Assembly: GCF_032854445.1 (NCBI RefSeq)
Contig: NC_088296.1
Coordinates: 20,141,853 to 20,205,852, forward strand
Length of the DNA: 64,000 nucleotides
Direction: 5' to 3'
Source: Liolophura sinensis
Lineage: Eukaryota > Mollusca > Polyplacophora > Chitonida > Chitonidae
In this document: one piece after another, positions 10,474 to 21,703 of the stretch
Position numbering within the stretch: the stretch's first letter is position 1
Layout: each line of letters starts with the position of its first letter
The notes under the pieces: model-generated
Seen by the model: only the letters and a program-made list of their open reading frames with translations
Database searches by the model: none
What the model was told of the DNA's origin: nothing
Translations under genes and position numbers: made by a program

Positions 10474-12912
10474 ATGCAGTGACTACATTAAGTATGTTAC
10501 GTCTTCGACACAACGGGCAGTCACGTAAGAGTTAGTTTTTCTTGAACATATCATAGGCCTACCTCCTCACAGTTATCGCTTCAACGTTTCAGGCCAGTCA
10601 CAAAACAAGGTTAAAAGCGTAAGTCTGGTATTTAGCATTGATATACCATTGGCAGAAAATAGACTCAGAAGAACCCCAAAAGAGCCTCACAACAACCCCT
10701 AATCCGCCCTGTAAAATCCTCGAAATGGTTCGGTACCCCGTCCGGCTGTTGTGGGGTTCAATTGACATGTAAGACTACCCCATGGCGAATAAATACAGTA
10801 TCAAATTACAGCTTTTTTTACACGGAAGCCTGAGTACAGACGGCCTGGCCCTGTGCGTGACTGACGTTCCGCTGTTTTTACGTTGTGCTTCGATCGCAGC
10901 CGATTAAACTCTTCACGGCGCAGAGAAGAGACGATTGGATCTCGACATATCGACTCGTGCTGCTGGAATTCGGTGAGTTTGAGAAGAAGAGACTCGATCA
11001 GGTGAGAGGGGGTAAGATCAAACGAGACGAACAACGTATTGTCCATACTCGTATAACAAACATCTATCGGTAGAAGGAGACCGATGATTATTAATTGAAC
11101 CACTAAGGTATGTTCAGTAGGATGATGCGCCATGAAGCATCCACAAAAATATAAATTTTAATCGAAAGTCAGCGGCTTTTCATCAGAATCTAACCATTTT
11201 AAGGGACAACGCACGTACATGTTAGTTGATAAAGCCAAACAGCATATTAGCCCCATACCAGATCCAGTCCTGGAAAATCATTTCTGCGCCTTAAATGATT
11301 TATTGAAGAACGAGGCTCATACAAGTTAACTCTTCGACCAATTTGTCCACTGTGGGTCAATATGTGACTCTAGAGGGTTAAATGTCGCATCCTATGCCTA
11401 CAATTGAATATCGCCTTTTTTGTCTCTCATAGAACGAACATGCTTTTCTGTGATCTCTTTGACTTCATTTTTTTCTCTGTGGGAAGTCAGCGAAACCTTT
11501 CCGACCAACCATCTTCTGGAATGTCTTTAATGAATTTATTTTTTAGCCAAGAACGGACACCAGTATCTTACTTTGCCTCATTTTCAACCAATCACAAACA
11601 TGCTCTTTGCAATTCAGTCAATTAAAGACCAAGGATGTCAGATTTTAAGTCTTAGCTATAAAATATTTTAAAAATGATGTCAAAAATGAATGTAAAAATG
11701 AAAACTAAATCTTTTTGGAAATTTAAACAATATTATTTTCGTTCTACGTTTTAAGAACATTTGTTATCCTGAGTCACTTGTTCCAATGTGGATTGAAGTT
11801 GAGTCTAACATAAATTTTTGTACCAGTCACATCCAGATGCAGTGAATCGCCCTTTAGTCTGAACTAAAGTTAATACCGGGTTTATGTCCTAATGCCTTTT
11901 GAATGGACAGGAATGGAAACAAATTTTAAAAATTTCTTTAAGATTTTACCTAAAATAAAAACTGTAACTTGACTACTACAAATTTTCTGACACTTTAATT
12001 TGTGCACCATTTTAATGTTGGGATAAGACGTTACCACCTACGAATCTTCGGGTCCAAGAAGAAGCATTTGTTTCAGAACCGCTCGTCAGGTCCTGTCCTC
12101 TGTCGTCGTATTGTCCAAAACACTGTATCGATCTTAAGAAATTCTTTGGAAGTTCTCTAAACACTTGTCGTGCTCATCAATTTTATTTCAAAAAATGAAA
12201 CTCAAGACTTTGATGTTTTACGTTACCTGTTATTCAGGTTATTGTTCATACCAAAATATGGCTGCGTGTTTTTGCTAATTTTTGTATTGAAGAACACAAA
12301 ACATACAATTTAACCCTTTACCTTTTTTTTTGTTTTTTTTTGCTGTCCATGAAAGTGGGGCCCTAATGTTTTACATGTGACTTCCTGTGCTCACAACTGA
12401 ATACCGTCTTTAGTTCCTGTCATTTACGACGGCGTTCTTTTCTTTGATCTCTTTGATTTTATTCTTTTATATTAGAATGTGGTACATTATTAATTTTCGG
12501 AAGACAACGTAACCTGCTGTTGACCTTATTTCCAGCGAGTCATCTTCTGGGATGTCTGCCGTAATCTATTCAAACACGTTTTTAGCCCATAATCGAGAAA
12601 GTTGTCTTACTTCGGCTCATTTAAAAACAGTCATATACATAGTTTTTGGTCACTAGGGAAAAGTTTCATTCCAACCGACGTCACACTTGTTGTCTGTTTT
12701 TCAATTCTTTTCTTTTATAGAGTAATTTGCTCATTTACTTAACGCATTCAGCTGACATTTGAATAGACTGTGGTACATTATTAATTCTTTAATTTGCGAG
12801 AGCGTAGCAATATATCGACTTAGTTTAACACACCGAGAAGCGAATTGTTGCCTTACTGTGATGATCCAAATCCAGTACCATTTGGAGTCACACAAAATTC
12901 TTCTCAATCTGA
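10474..12912. repeat. Array unit 1 (A-B-H-C-G-D-E-C')
   Basis: Module A starts at 10474 and B at about 10800, with CTGGAATTCGGTGAGTTTG at about 10965. H follows at about 11150 (CATTTTAAGGGACAACGC), C at about 11340 and G at about 11650. D is at about 12000, a short E at about 12260 and C' at about 12350. The minus-strand frame at 10801-11133 covers B and is only partly matched in other copies, so I do not call it a gene. Confidence 0.7.
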
Positions 12913-15900
12913 AAATGTAGTGTTTTCACTGAGTATGTTGCGTCTTCGACAAAACGGGAAGACATGTCAGGGGTTGCTTTTTTCGAACATATTATAGGCC
13001 TGCCTCACTGCATTTATATTCCGTTGATTAAAAAAAGCACAGAAGAACCCCAATAGAACCTCAGAACAACTTCTAAACCGCCCTATAAGAACCTCAGCAC
13101 GCTTCAGTACCTCGTCGAACTGTTCCCGGATACGGCGATGTGGCGCGCAATTGACAGGCACGACTAATCAGTCAGCGTCCAGGAGAGAAAAAATAAAATA
13201 TCAAATAACAGTCTTTTTGGGTGGGAGCCTGAGTGCGGATAGCCTGGTCATGCGCATGACTGAGGTTCCGCAGTTTTTACGTTGTTGTTCGATCGCAGCC
13301 GATCAAATTCTTCTCGGAGCGGACAAAAGTCGATCGGATCTTCACATGTCGACTCGTGCTGCTGGAATTGGGTGAGTTTGAGAAGAGCAGATAGGGTAAG
13401 ATCAAACGAGACGCATAATTTATGTGTGATAGTCGACGATAAATTATTTTTAAAATGGCACGTCAAAAATAAATGTACAAATAAAGACTAAATGTTTTGG
13501 TAATTTAAACTAAATTATCTACGTGCTACGTTTTAGGAATATTTCTTATCCTGAGTCATTTGCTGAAATGTGAAAGTGAACTTAAGTACTTAAAATTAGT
13601 TAGTTAAGTAATTAGAATTAGTTAAGTAATAAAATGTAAGTACCGGCCACATACTGATACCTTAGTCTGAACTAAAGCTAATACCGGGCTTAAGTCCTAA
13701 TATCCTTTCAACCAATTAAGCTAGAAGCAAGATTTTGAGATTTCTTTAATGCTCAAAGTAGATTTAAGAATTTACTTAAACTGAAAATTGAAACTTGACT
13801 ACTGCAATAAAATTTCTGCAATGTTAACCGATGTGCGATTCCCATGTTGGGATAAGGCATTACCACTTACAACTTGAGACTTCGACGTCGAACATCAGGC
13901 ATTAAATTAACTTTTAAGATTTGTTGAGCCGGTGAAAAAAACAGTCCCTTAGGTTTTATCTTCTGACGTTGCATATTACTAAACATTGCCCTGATCTTCG
14001 CCAATTCCTTTGTGGTTCTCTGAACACTTGCTCATTAATTCCATTTAAAAAATAAAACTCAACCTTTGGATATTTTTTCCACATTTTTGCCGTTGAGAAG
14101 GCCTTTACTTAAGTGCTAATGGAAGATTTGTGTCGATCACACGGTATTAAGTGGCTGTCCTTCTGTTCCAAATGACCAGTCTTTTAGTCTGAAGGGAGCC
14201 ATTTTCTCTCGGTAGGACTTAATGTGGATCCAACATAAATTATCATTTGTTTTACCATTTTTTTATGCAGCATCATTTTAATTTTGTTTTATAATGTCCT
14301 GTATTGTTGTAATTCGTGAAAATGAAAAAAATATGCCTGCGTATGTGGCGTTCAACACAAATTATAGGGTGGCATTCTCCTTCCATGTTGTATTAATCAC
14401 ACAAGATGGTGTCGAGGAAAATTACAACAATTGTTTTGTATTATTTCGATTTTTTCCAAATTCATCAGCCAAAAATTTTGAATTAAATTTGGTGCATGTA
14501 AGCCCAAGGTGTTGTGTGCACAATATTATATGTTTACTCAATTTTTACAATTTCTGCTTTGAATTGATAAATTGGTTTATTTTTTATAACGATATTAAAA
14601 CGAATTCTTGTTCCTACGATCCTACGGCCTGTTGGATCTGCGGCAGAAGACAAAGTGCCTGGGGTAAAACCACGCCCCACTGAAGAGTTACTAATGAGCT
14701 TTTTGTCATTTTAGTGACGAAAAAGTAGTCTTCAACTAACTTCATGACAGATATCTAAACGCTTAGTTTCACCAAGTCTCACGTACAGTGACTGTTGTAA
14801 ATTACGTGTCAAAAGCTGGGTTTGATTTGATTGATTGATTTGTTTGATCGGTATTTTACGCCGTACTCAGGAATACTTCACTTATACGACGGCAGCCAGC
14901 ATTATGGTGGGAGGAGACAAAAGCTGGTTTTGAGCCCAAAGTTCGTGTATCTCAAGATCTCGGTGTAGGGCGCCTTACTGAGCTAGTTAACACATGGTCT
15001 CAGGTTTTCAGATCTTGGTGATTCGTTAATGCCACACAGAAAGTCCACAGAAATATTACCGTTTATAAGCCTTTTAGCAGTGTGTATCAATGGAAAACTT
15101 GCTGTCTACCTAAAAGTGACAGGGTAACTGGAAAACGAAAGAGTGTGCATAAAAAATAAGTCATTCTTCAACGTCAAAGGTGAGAAAGAACTTTGGGTTT
15201 TAACTAGGTATTTATAGTGAAGATACCTTTACAGGCCGAGTCATTCACGAGTCTGTTTTTAGTCGCCTGCATGTATCTCAAACAGTTCTATACACCCATT
15301 GAGGTTAGTACCGAGAGGACGGGGTATTGGTTAGACGTTTTTATAACTAGACCTTTAATGGGTTAGAAATTCATGTATATCATGTAGAATAGACGAGGAC
15401 ATTGTGGTATGTACTAAGAACAGTTGCAAGTAGTGTAAGCTACTGCTCTATATGCGTCGAACTGACATTCGTAGTAACCGCCAAACAAAATCGACGTTCC
15501 AGGTCAGTAATCGCAAGGCCATCTCCCAAAGCGACGTTTAGAAGAAATCACCAAAGACCAAAGAAAGTACGAAATTTGGACAGAATGAAGGAACGAGAAG
15601 CAAATCGCAGTTTTCAACGAAAGAGTGGAGAAAGACGGAAGGACTGTTCTAGGCCAATTAGTGAAATCAGTATTGATCTCTTTAATTTGATTGTTTACTC
15701 CCGGAAGTCAGTGTAACCTGTCGTTGACCTGATTCCCAGTCTTCTTCTGTGATGCCTTTTCAATTCAATCACGTTTCTAGCCCATAACGAACCGAGGTAT
15801 CTTACTTCGCCTCATTTACTTACAGACATACACTTATTTTTAGTCACTAGTGAAAAATTTCGTTCTAACCGACTTCACTAGTAGTCTGCTTTTCTTGTAT

Positions 15901-15927
15901 AGAATATTTTGCAATGTGGTTAGTTAG
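12913..15927. repeat. Array unit 2 (A-B-G-D-E-F-C')
   Basis: Unit 2 lacks H and C after B. It goes directly into G (TCAAAAATAAATGTACAAATAAAGAC, split at 13468), then D at 13825, E at about 14270 and F at about 14690. Within F a tRNA-like stretch on minus (TAGCTCAGTAAGGCGCCC, about 14985) suggests an old tRNA-derived element. A truncated family-1 SINE sits beside it. The frame at 14294-14683 covers E and has no recognised domain. Confidence 0.7.
14826..14925 (-). mobile_element. Family-1 SINE, truncated
   Basis: A GATTGATTTGTTTGATCGG tail and ACGCCGTACTCAGGAATACT are followed by CAGCATTATGGTGGGAGGAG. The copy stops before the tRNA-like head. It lies inside module F of array unit 2 and is absent from the matching F positions near 22300 and 25800, so it arrived after the units duplicated. 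Confidence 0.8.
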
Positions 15928-17039
15928 GGGTGCAAAATGTAGTGCCTTGACTTGGTATGTTACGTCTTCGACATAACGGGCAGACATGTAACAGGTTATT
16001 TTTTTCGAACAGATCATAGGTCTGGGGCACCGTTACGCTTTCTATGTGTTCAGACCTGCCAAAAATAGGGTTAAAGCGTAAGCTTCTTGCATTCAGCATT
16101 GGTATGCTGTTGGTAAAAGGAAGACACAGAAGGACCACAATAATCCTTAACCCGCCCTGCAAGATCCCCTGAACGGTTCAGAACCTCGCACGACTGTTCC
16201 CGGATCATTTTCGTTGCGGGTCTATCTGGACCTCTAAAGGGTTAAATGTCGCATCCTATGCCTGCAAATGAATATCGTCTTTATTGTCTCACATTAGCCC
16301 GGGCATGCTTTTCTGTTATCTCTGTGACTGGCCTATTTCTTTACTCTCGGATGTCAGCAAATCTTGCCATTGACCTCAAAATTCTGGTATGTCTTCACTG
16401 GATTTAAATTTTAGCCAATAATGGACATAAATATCTTACATTTCCACATTTTTACCAATCATAAACATACTTTTCTGTCATTATTGGAAAATCTGGTTCT
16501 AGCCGATTGAATACAAAGAATGACGTCAAGCATGTAGTCTTGAAAATAAGTTACTGAAAACTTTGACAGATGCAATCAATTTAAAATTGAAGTTGGGAAA
16601 TTTAAATTAAGTAGACCTCAAAGTGCATGTAAGAACTTACCTGAAATAAAATCTTACCCTTACCCTAAATCGTGACTACTGCTATATGAGTGGAGTCTTC
16701 AGGGTCGATGAAGAAGCATTATTTTAACTTTTGTTGAACACGTTTTTTGTAGAATCAGTCCCTTGGGTTCTATTTTCTGACGTCGTATATTACAAGACTA
16801 AGCTTTGGTCTGATGCAATTCTTTTGAAGTTCTCGGAACACTTGTCGTGCTCCTCATTTCCATTTGAAAAAATGAAACTCTGTCCGTGGATATTTTTTCC
16901 ACATTTTTTTTTGAACCAGCCTTTATATACGCTGATGGCAGTGGTTCGTTTAATTAGTTCAGTGCCTTGCGGGAAAGGTACGCGGAAGACAATTGTCAGT
17001 GAGAAGGATACAGCGTCACAATCCCGAGACAGACATCTG

Positions 17040-18170
17040 CCCAGCAGTCGGAAGGTACCCATATGGAAGCCATGCCTCAATAACAACAACGTCAGCGACA
17101 TCCCGGCATGGGCCAACAGGGCCTGCTGGGTGAATTGAACGCATTCGACTTGGGTAAGACTGGTACCCAAGGTACGGATAGCGCTTCAGCGTAATGCTAC
17201 ATGTAACTTTCAATTTGTCGAAGCTTTAAATGTATTTGGAAAAATTTCTTCAATGCTTGAAGAAACACGATCACATGTAGAAAAATTGCGAACACTAGTC
17301 GTTTAGGATGAGGGACAGGGTAGTAGCAAGAATTCACTAACGCCTGTGCAAACATGTACCCCGGCCACGGTTAGTAAAGCCTCAGAAATAGTCAGCCCGC
17401 TGTGTCAGGTGACCAATGTTCCATTGTTGTCAGGGTCAGCTGATGTTGTTGGGTTGGGATACTCCGGTCAATCTTTAAACAGAACTGGCGATCTGTTGCC
17501 CATGTATGAGCCCACCCCAGTGCATGGCCTTTCAGATGCAATGAGTAATCACATCCCTGATAGTATAAAAGAAAAAATCTGGAAAGGTGATTTTGTTGAT
17601 TTTGGGGTATTGGTAAAGTTGACCAGGGATATTTTAGAGCCTTCATATTCTCTTAACTTTGGGATAAATGACGGAAAAGCCATCATGCAGCCAAGAGTTT
17701 TAGCGCGTCCTGTCAAAGACATCAATATGTGGGTCACAGCATTCCCTATTTTCATGGATGTGTATCTTCAGAGGCACCCCAAAAAGGTCAGAGGCATGTT
17801 AAAATACATGAGTACAGTTAGGACAATTGCTTCTCGACATGGTACTTTGGCCTGGTTCAGATATGATGAACAGTTCCGCTAGAGAATGGCAAAGAATCCA
17901 TTAAGGTCGTGCGCAGAGATAGATAGTGAGATATGGATTATGACGGTAACAGCTCCAGTTGGACAAAGCACACAGTTGATGTCTCCAAAAAAGCACTAAT
18001 GTGTGCTTCAGCTAAAACCAGGGTAGATGCGAATACGCCCACTTTAAGTACTTGCATGCATGTAAATTTTGTGGTTCGTTAGGGTCGACCCGAACTAAGA
18101 TGTTTTAAAGCTAATAACTCTAAGAGGAATCCCCAGAGCGGCAAGCAGCCCTTTCGATCTGGCCTCCACC
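17040..18170 (+). pseudogene. DIRS gag-like pseudogene
   Basis: An N-terminal coiled-coil-like segment is readable at about 17213-17306 (starts QFVEALNVFGK) and ends at a stop. The main frame, 17346-17882, holds the typical DIRS gag core with GDFVDFGVLVKL and NMWVTAFPIFMDVY. It ends at a TAG (17880-17882) that interrupts a reading frame continuing as RMAKNPLRSCAEID. The CAG-to-TAG change is an inference from the continuing homology. The downstream part, expected to carry a Cys/His region, is frameshifted, with only scattered cysteines left. Gag would package element RNA. The assignment rests on family knowledge, not a search. Confidence 0.75.
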
Positions 18171-18616
18171 CCAATCAAGGTGGAGGAGCTGGAAGGTCAA
18201 CTTAAAGATTACACTAATCGGCAAGATGCCAAGTACCTGTTAGAGGGATTTAAATACGGATTCCCTTTGCATTATAACTGGCCTGAGGCGTCTTTTGAGG
18301 CCAACAACTTAAGATCAGTTAGGGACGATACTGAAATAGCCATACAAAAGATAAACAAGGAGATACAAGAAAACAGGATAGCGGGTCCTTTTCAGTTACC
18401 TCCCTTTGATTCTGTACCCTGAGACCCTTTCAGTCTCCCCAATTGGACTAGTTCCAAAAAAGGCGGACGGTGAATTTAGACTAATACACCACTTATCATA
18501 TCCAGAGGGTGAACCACTTAATGATTATATATAGATCCGGAAAAGTGTTCGGTTTGGTATTCCAGCATTGATGATGCAGTTGGTTTGATTAAACAGATAG
18601 GTGGTGATAGGTATTT

Positions 18617-19672
18617 TTTCAGATCTTGCGTAAATTGTGATGACTTTAATCTGCGCCACAAGTAGTTAGTTCAAAAACTAGATTGTCAGGGATACTCCAT
18701 CAAACGCCTTCATTCTAAGTTTCTCAAATTTTAGAATGAGTACAACACCCTCGTTGGCAGGTTTGGATTTATTTATTTATTTGATTGGTGTCTTACGCCG
18801 TACTCAAGAATATTTACTTATATGACGGCGGCCAGCATTATGGTGGGTGGAAACCGGGCAGAGCCCGGGGGAAACCCACGACCATCCGCAGGTTGCTGAA
18901 AGACCTTCCCACGTACGGCCGGAGAGGAAGCCAGCATGAGCTGGACTTGAACTCACAGCGACCGCATTGGTGAGAGACTTCTGGGTCATTACGTTGCACT
19001 ACCGCGCTAACCAACTGAGCCACGTAGGCCCCCGGCAGGTTTGGACAGAGCGTTCAGAATCACTGGCGAGCTGCATTGTGATCAACCACATAGACGGCGC
19101 TGGTATCCTTATCCATCTTGTAGACAGCTTTTATACAGACCAGCATGTCCTGTGTGACATCATAGTTGGCGCCTCTTGTAGTATGAGATCCTTACATATT
19201 GACGGGAAAGATGTGATCGTCCGTTACGTTTGATTCACAATCTGTTCGGTTAAGGTCTGTAACGCTCGTCATTTTCGGACTGTATCTAATACTGCTTAAC
19301 CTGGGGAAAGGGGCCGTGAATGTAGCCATGTTCATTACATCAGCATGATGCCTTTATAAACAATTGCAATCAAAGCGCGACTGAGATATCTCGTTTAATT
19401 GTTATTTATCATTAATGGACTATGAATTTGAACTCTGATATGGAATTCATGCCTGGAATATCCACTGTCTGCTCGCATCACTGAAAACTGATGACCCCTT
19501 CTCTCTTGTGTGTTACCGGCTTTATTTCCTATCTGTATAATTTCTTACATACTTTTGTCTTTTTAAGCTAGTGTTAAACGTTGTTTTGGAAATGGACCTT
19601 GCGATTATCGACTTGAAACGCCCTTTACGGACTACGAATGGTATACAAATGTCGGGCATGACGCTTGTATTT
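18617..19672. mobile_element. Unidentified ~1-kb insertion in the RT domain
   Basis: GTATTT stands at both edges of the inserted DNA (18611-18616 and 19667-19672), like a 6-base target-site duplication. The RT frame reads without loss from GGTGATAG GTATTT into GGCAAAGGCAGAT. The insert is 1,056 bases including one GTATTT, or about 780 without the nested SINE. No terminal inverted repeat, poly-A tail or known domain was seen. A 37-residue minus-strand frame at about 19062-19172 (starts GANYDVTQDM) looks mildly coding-like, but I do not recognise it. Confidence 0.7.
18768..19033 (-). mobile_element. Family-1 SINE, full length, nested
   Basis: The 12-base GGCAGGTTTGGA lies on both sides (18756-18767 and 19034-19045), a perfect target-site duplication. 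Read on minus, the head is GTGGCTCAGTTGGTTAGCGC (box A) with GAGTTCAAGTCCAGC (box B). Then come GCAACCTGCGGATGGTCGTG, CCCGGGCTCTGCCCGG, GGCCGCCGTCATATAAG and an (AAAT)n tail. It lies within the ~1-kb insert of the DIRS RT, so it is the youngest of three nested layers here. Confidence 0.93.
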
Positions 19673-20755
19673 GGCAAAGGCAGATATCAAATCAGCCTCC
19701 AGGCTTCTTCCTGTGCATCCGAAAGATTTTAACCAGTTAGGGTTTAAATCTCAAGGCTCTTATTATGTAGACAAAACTCTGCCAATGGGGAGTTCGATAT
19801 CTTGTGCCACATTTGACACCTTTAGTACCTTTGTAAAATATCGAGCTAAGCAAGCGTCAGGTAAGTAGAGTGTTGCTAAATATCTAGATGAATTTTTCTT
19901 CGTGGGAGAGTCAAGGAGTGTTTGTCAACACATTCTAGATAGTTTTAGGAGTGTCTGTGGCTCGTTGGGAATACCTGTGCCTGAAGAAAAGACGAAAGGA
20001 TCGGCAGAGAATTCAGTATTTTTAGGCCTGGAAATAGACACATACTCTAATCAGATATCCCTGCCATCTCCGAAGGTGGAACAGCTGAATTTGGACTTAC
20101 GGTTATGTCTTGTGCGAGACAAACTGAGAATTAGAGAGTTACAATCTCTTATAGGGACTGTAAACTTTGCTTGCAGAGCAATTAAACAGGGAAGAGCATT
20201 TTGTAGGACATTAACTGATGCCACTTGTCATGTTAAGAAGCCACATCATTACATTCGAGTGACCTCAGGAATGAAAGCCGATCTCCTCATGTGGCAAAGC
20301 TTCTTAGGAAGGTTTAATGGTACACTGTACTTTTCAGACAGATTTTGGCTGTCTAATGACAGGATACAGTTATTTACAGGCGCATCTGGGTCGTGCGGCT
20401 TTGGGGCATAGTTCAGTGGCAAATGGATGTGTGGCGGTTGGCCGGTGAATTGGGTAAAACAGGGGATTTGCTCGGACAGAACTGTTTTAGAAATATTTCC
20501 GATAGTTTTGGCGTGTATAGTTTGGGGAAAGCTTCTTGTCAACAAGAAAGTTGTTTTTCGATGTGATAATCAGGCTGTGGTTACTATTCTAAATAAGGCG
20601 TCCTCGAAGTTCCCACGGGTGATGAAATTAGTTCGCTTCGCAGTGCATGACTCACCATATAGTACTGGAGGCTGTTCATGTCCGTGGAGTAGAGAGCAAT
20701 GTTGCTGATTCTCTTTCTCGTTTACAGTTAGCAAAATTCCGAAGACTTGCAACTA

Positions 20756-21703
20756 TGGCAGACAAGGCAGCAACGGCAGTCCCAGCAGCAATATGGCACA
20801 TTTGTGGGTAGAGACCGTGGAATTGTTAAATAATGCACTGGCAGCACGAACGTGGAAAGTTTTTTCTACTGGCCTTCAGGCATTTATATCTGTCAGAAGA
20901 CGCCTGCATACCCAACAGCAATGGCCAGCACCCGTTAGTTATGTCATTTTGTTTATTGCAGACCTGTCAGCAAATGGGTTTTTGGCTTCGTCTACAGCTA
21001 CTTACCTATCTGGTGTGAGAAATATGCAAAAATGAATGGCTTGGGAAGACTCTACTCAGCACTTTAGTGTAACAAAGTTACTTGAAGGTTTCAGGCGTAA
21101 GTCCGTCCGCTGTGACACCCGTTCTCCAGTTATATTTGGTATTTTAATGACATTAATTGGGACTTTTCCTCAAGTATGAATATCTCTTTATGAATTGATA
21201 GTGTTCAGATCAGCGTACCTGCTCGAAATCCAATGAATTCATGCTGATACTTGTTTTGTCACTTTGATAGCAGCCCTGTTACACTTTATCAATTCACTTC
21301 GTTGTTGAAGAAAGCCCTAACTTTTGCAAACATCCCATGCGATACTTACTCCTCACATTCATTCCGAATTGGGGCTGCCACTACGGCTGCGCTAATGACC
21401 CGCCTAATGAAGGACTTGACAACTTTGCCAACTCCAGATATTATCATCATCCTTCTGGGGGCTAATGATCTGACCTGGAGAGAGCCAGTTCAACTTTTAT
21501 ACAGTATCCTGCATGATCTAGAGAGAATAAGTCAAGAGTTACCAGGCTGCCATGTTAGGTGGTCTTGCATGATGCCAAGGCTAGAGTGGATTACAGCGAA
21601 TGATGCTCTCGCAAGAGACAGGGCACGTAAGAAAATAAGAAAGAAAGTCAGTGCAAAGTGCGGACTTAATCCCTGGACTATGTACACTCCCTATCAATTT
21701 TAA
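20756..21703 (+). pseudogene. DIRS tyrosine recombinase fused to SGNH-like tail
   Basis: The recombinase N-terminal domain reads from 20793 (VETVELLNNALAARTWKVF) to 21035, where it meets a stop and shifts frame (TRSPVIFGILMTLI at about 21119-21160). Its catalytic HSFRIGAATTAA (the HxxR motif) lies at 21357-21392. Within about ten residues it is followed by TPDIIIILLGANDL, the GxND block of an SGNH/GDSL-type hydrolase, and then LPGCHVRWSCMMPRLEW. The rest of the recombinase, with its Tyr nucleophile, and the start of the SGNH domain are missing, so an internal deletion joined them in frame. SGNH domains are known in some DIRS/Ngaro-type elements; their role there is unclear. Confidence 0.82.

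Larger units (their letters stand above)
18180..20730 (+). pseudogene. DIRS reverse transcriptase/RNase H, interrupted
   Basis: The N-terminal RT linker lies at 18180-18420 (AKYLLEGFKYGFPL, RIAGPFQLPPFDSVP). RT fingers continue to GGDRY at 18616. A ~1-kb insertion follows, then RT resumes at about 19665 with LAKADIKSASRLLPVHP, which carries the first catalytic Asp. The active-site motif reads YLDE at 19881-19892, where YLDD is expected. RNase H begins at about 20370 with TGASGSCGFGA; family members have Asp where Gly stands. A TAG follows at 20409. LEIFPIVLA and the CDN motif remain, and the C-terminal VADSLSR is in another frame. RT and RNase H would copy element RNA, so this copy cannot. 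Confidence 0.88.

Noticed and set aside
10801-11133. Minus-strand frame over module B as a conserved gene
   Set aside because: Similar frames appear in three other copies, but indels and stops (for example in the 23 kb, 26 kb and 29 kb copies) break it. Changes are spread over all codon positions as far as I can judge.
14294-14683. 129-residue frame over module E
   Set aside because: Copies at 21855 and 25400 keep only part of the frame. The composition is Phe/Asn-rich, as expected from AT-rich DNA.
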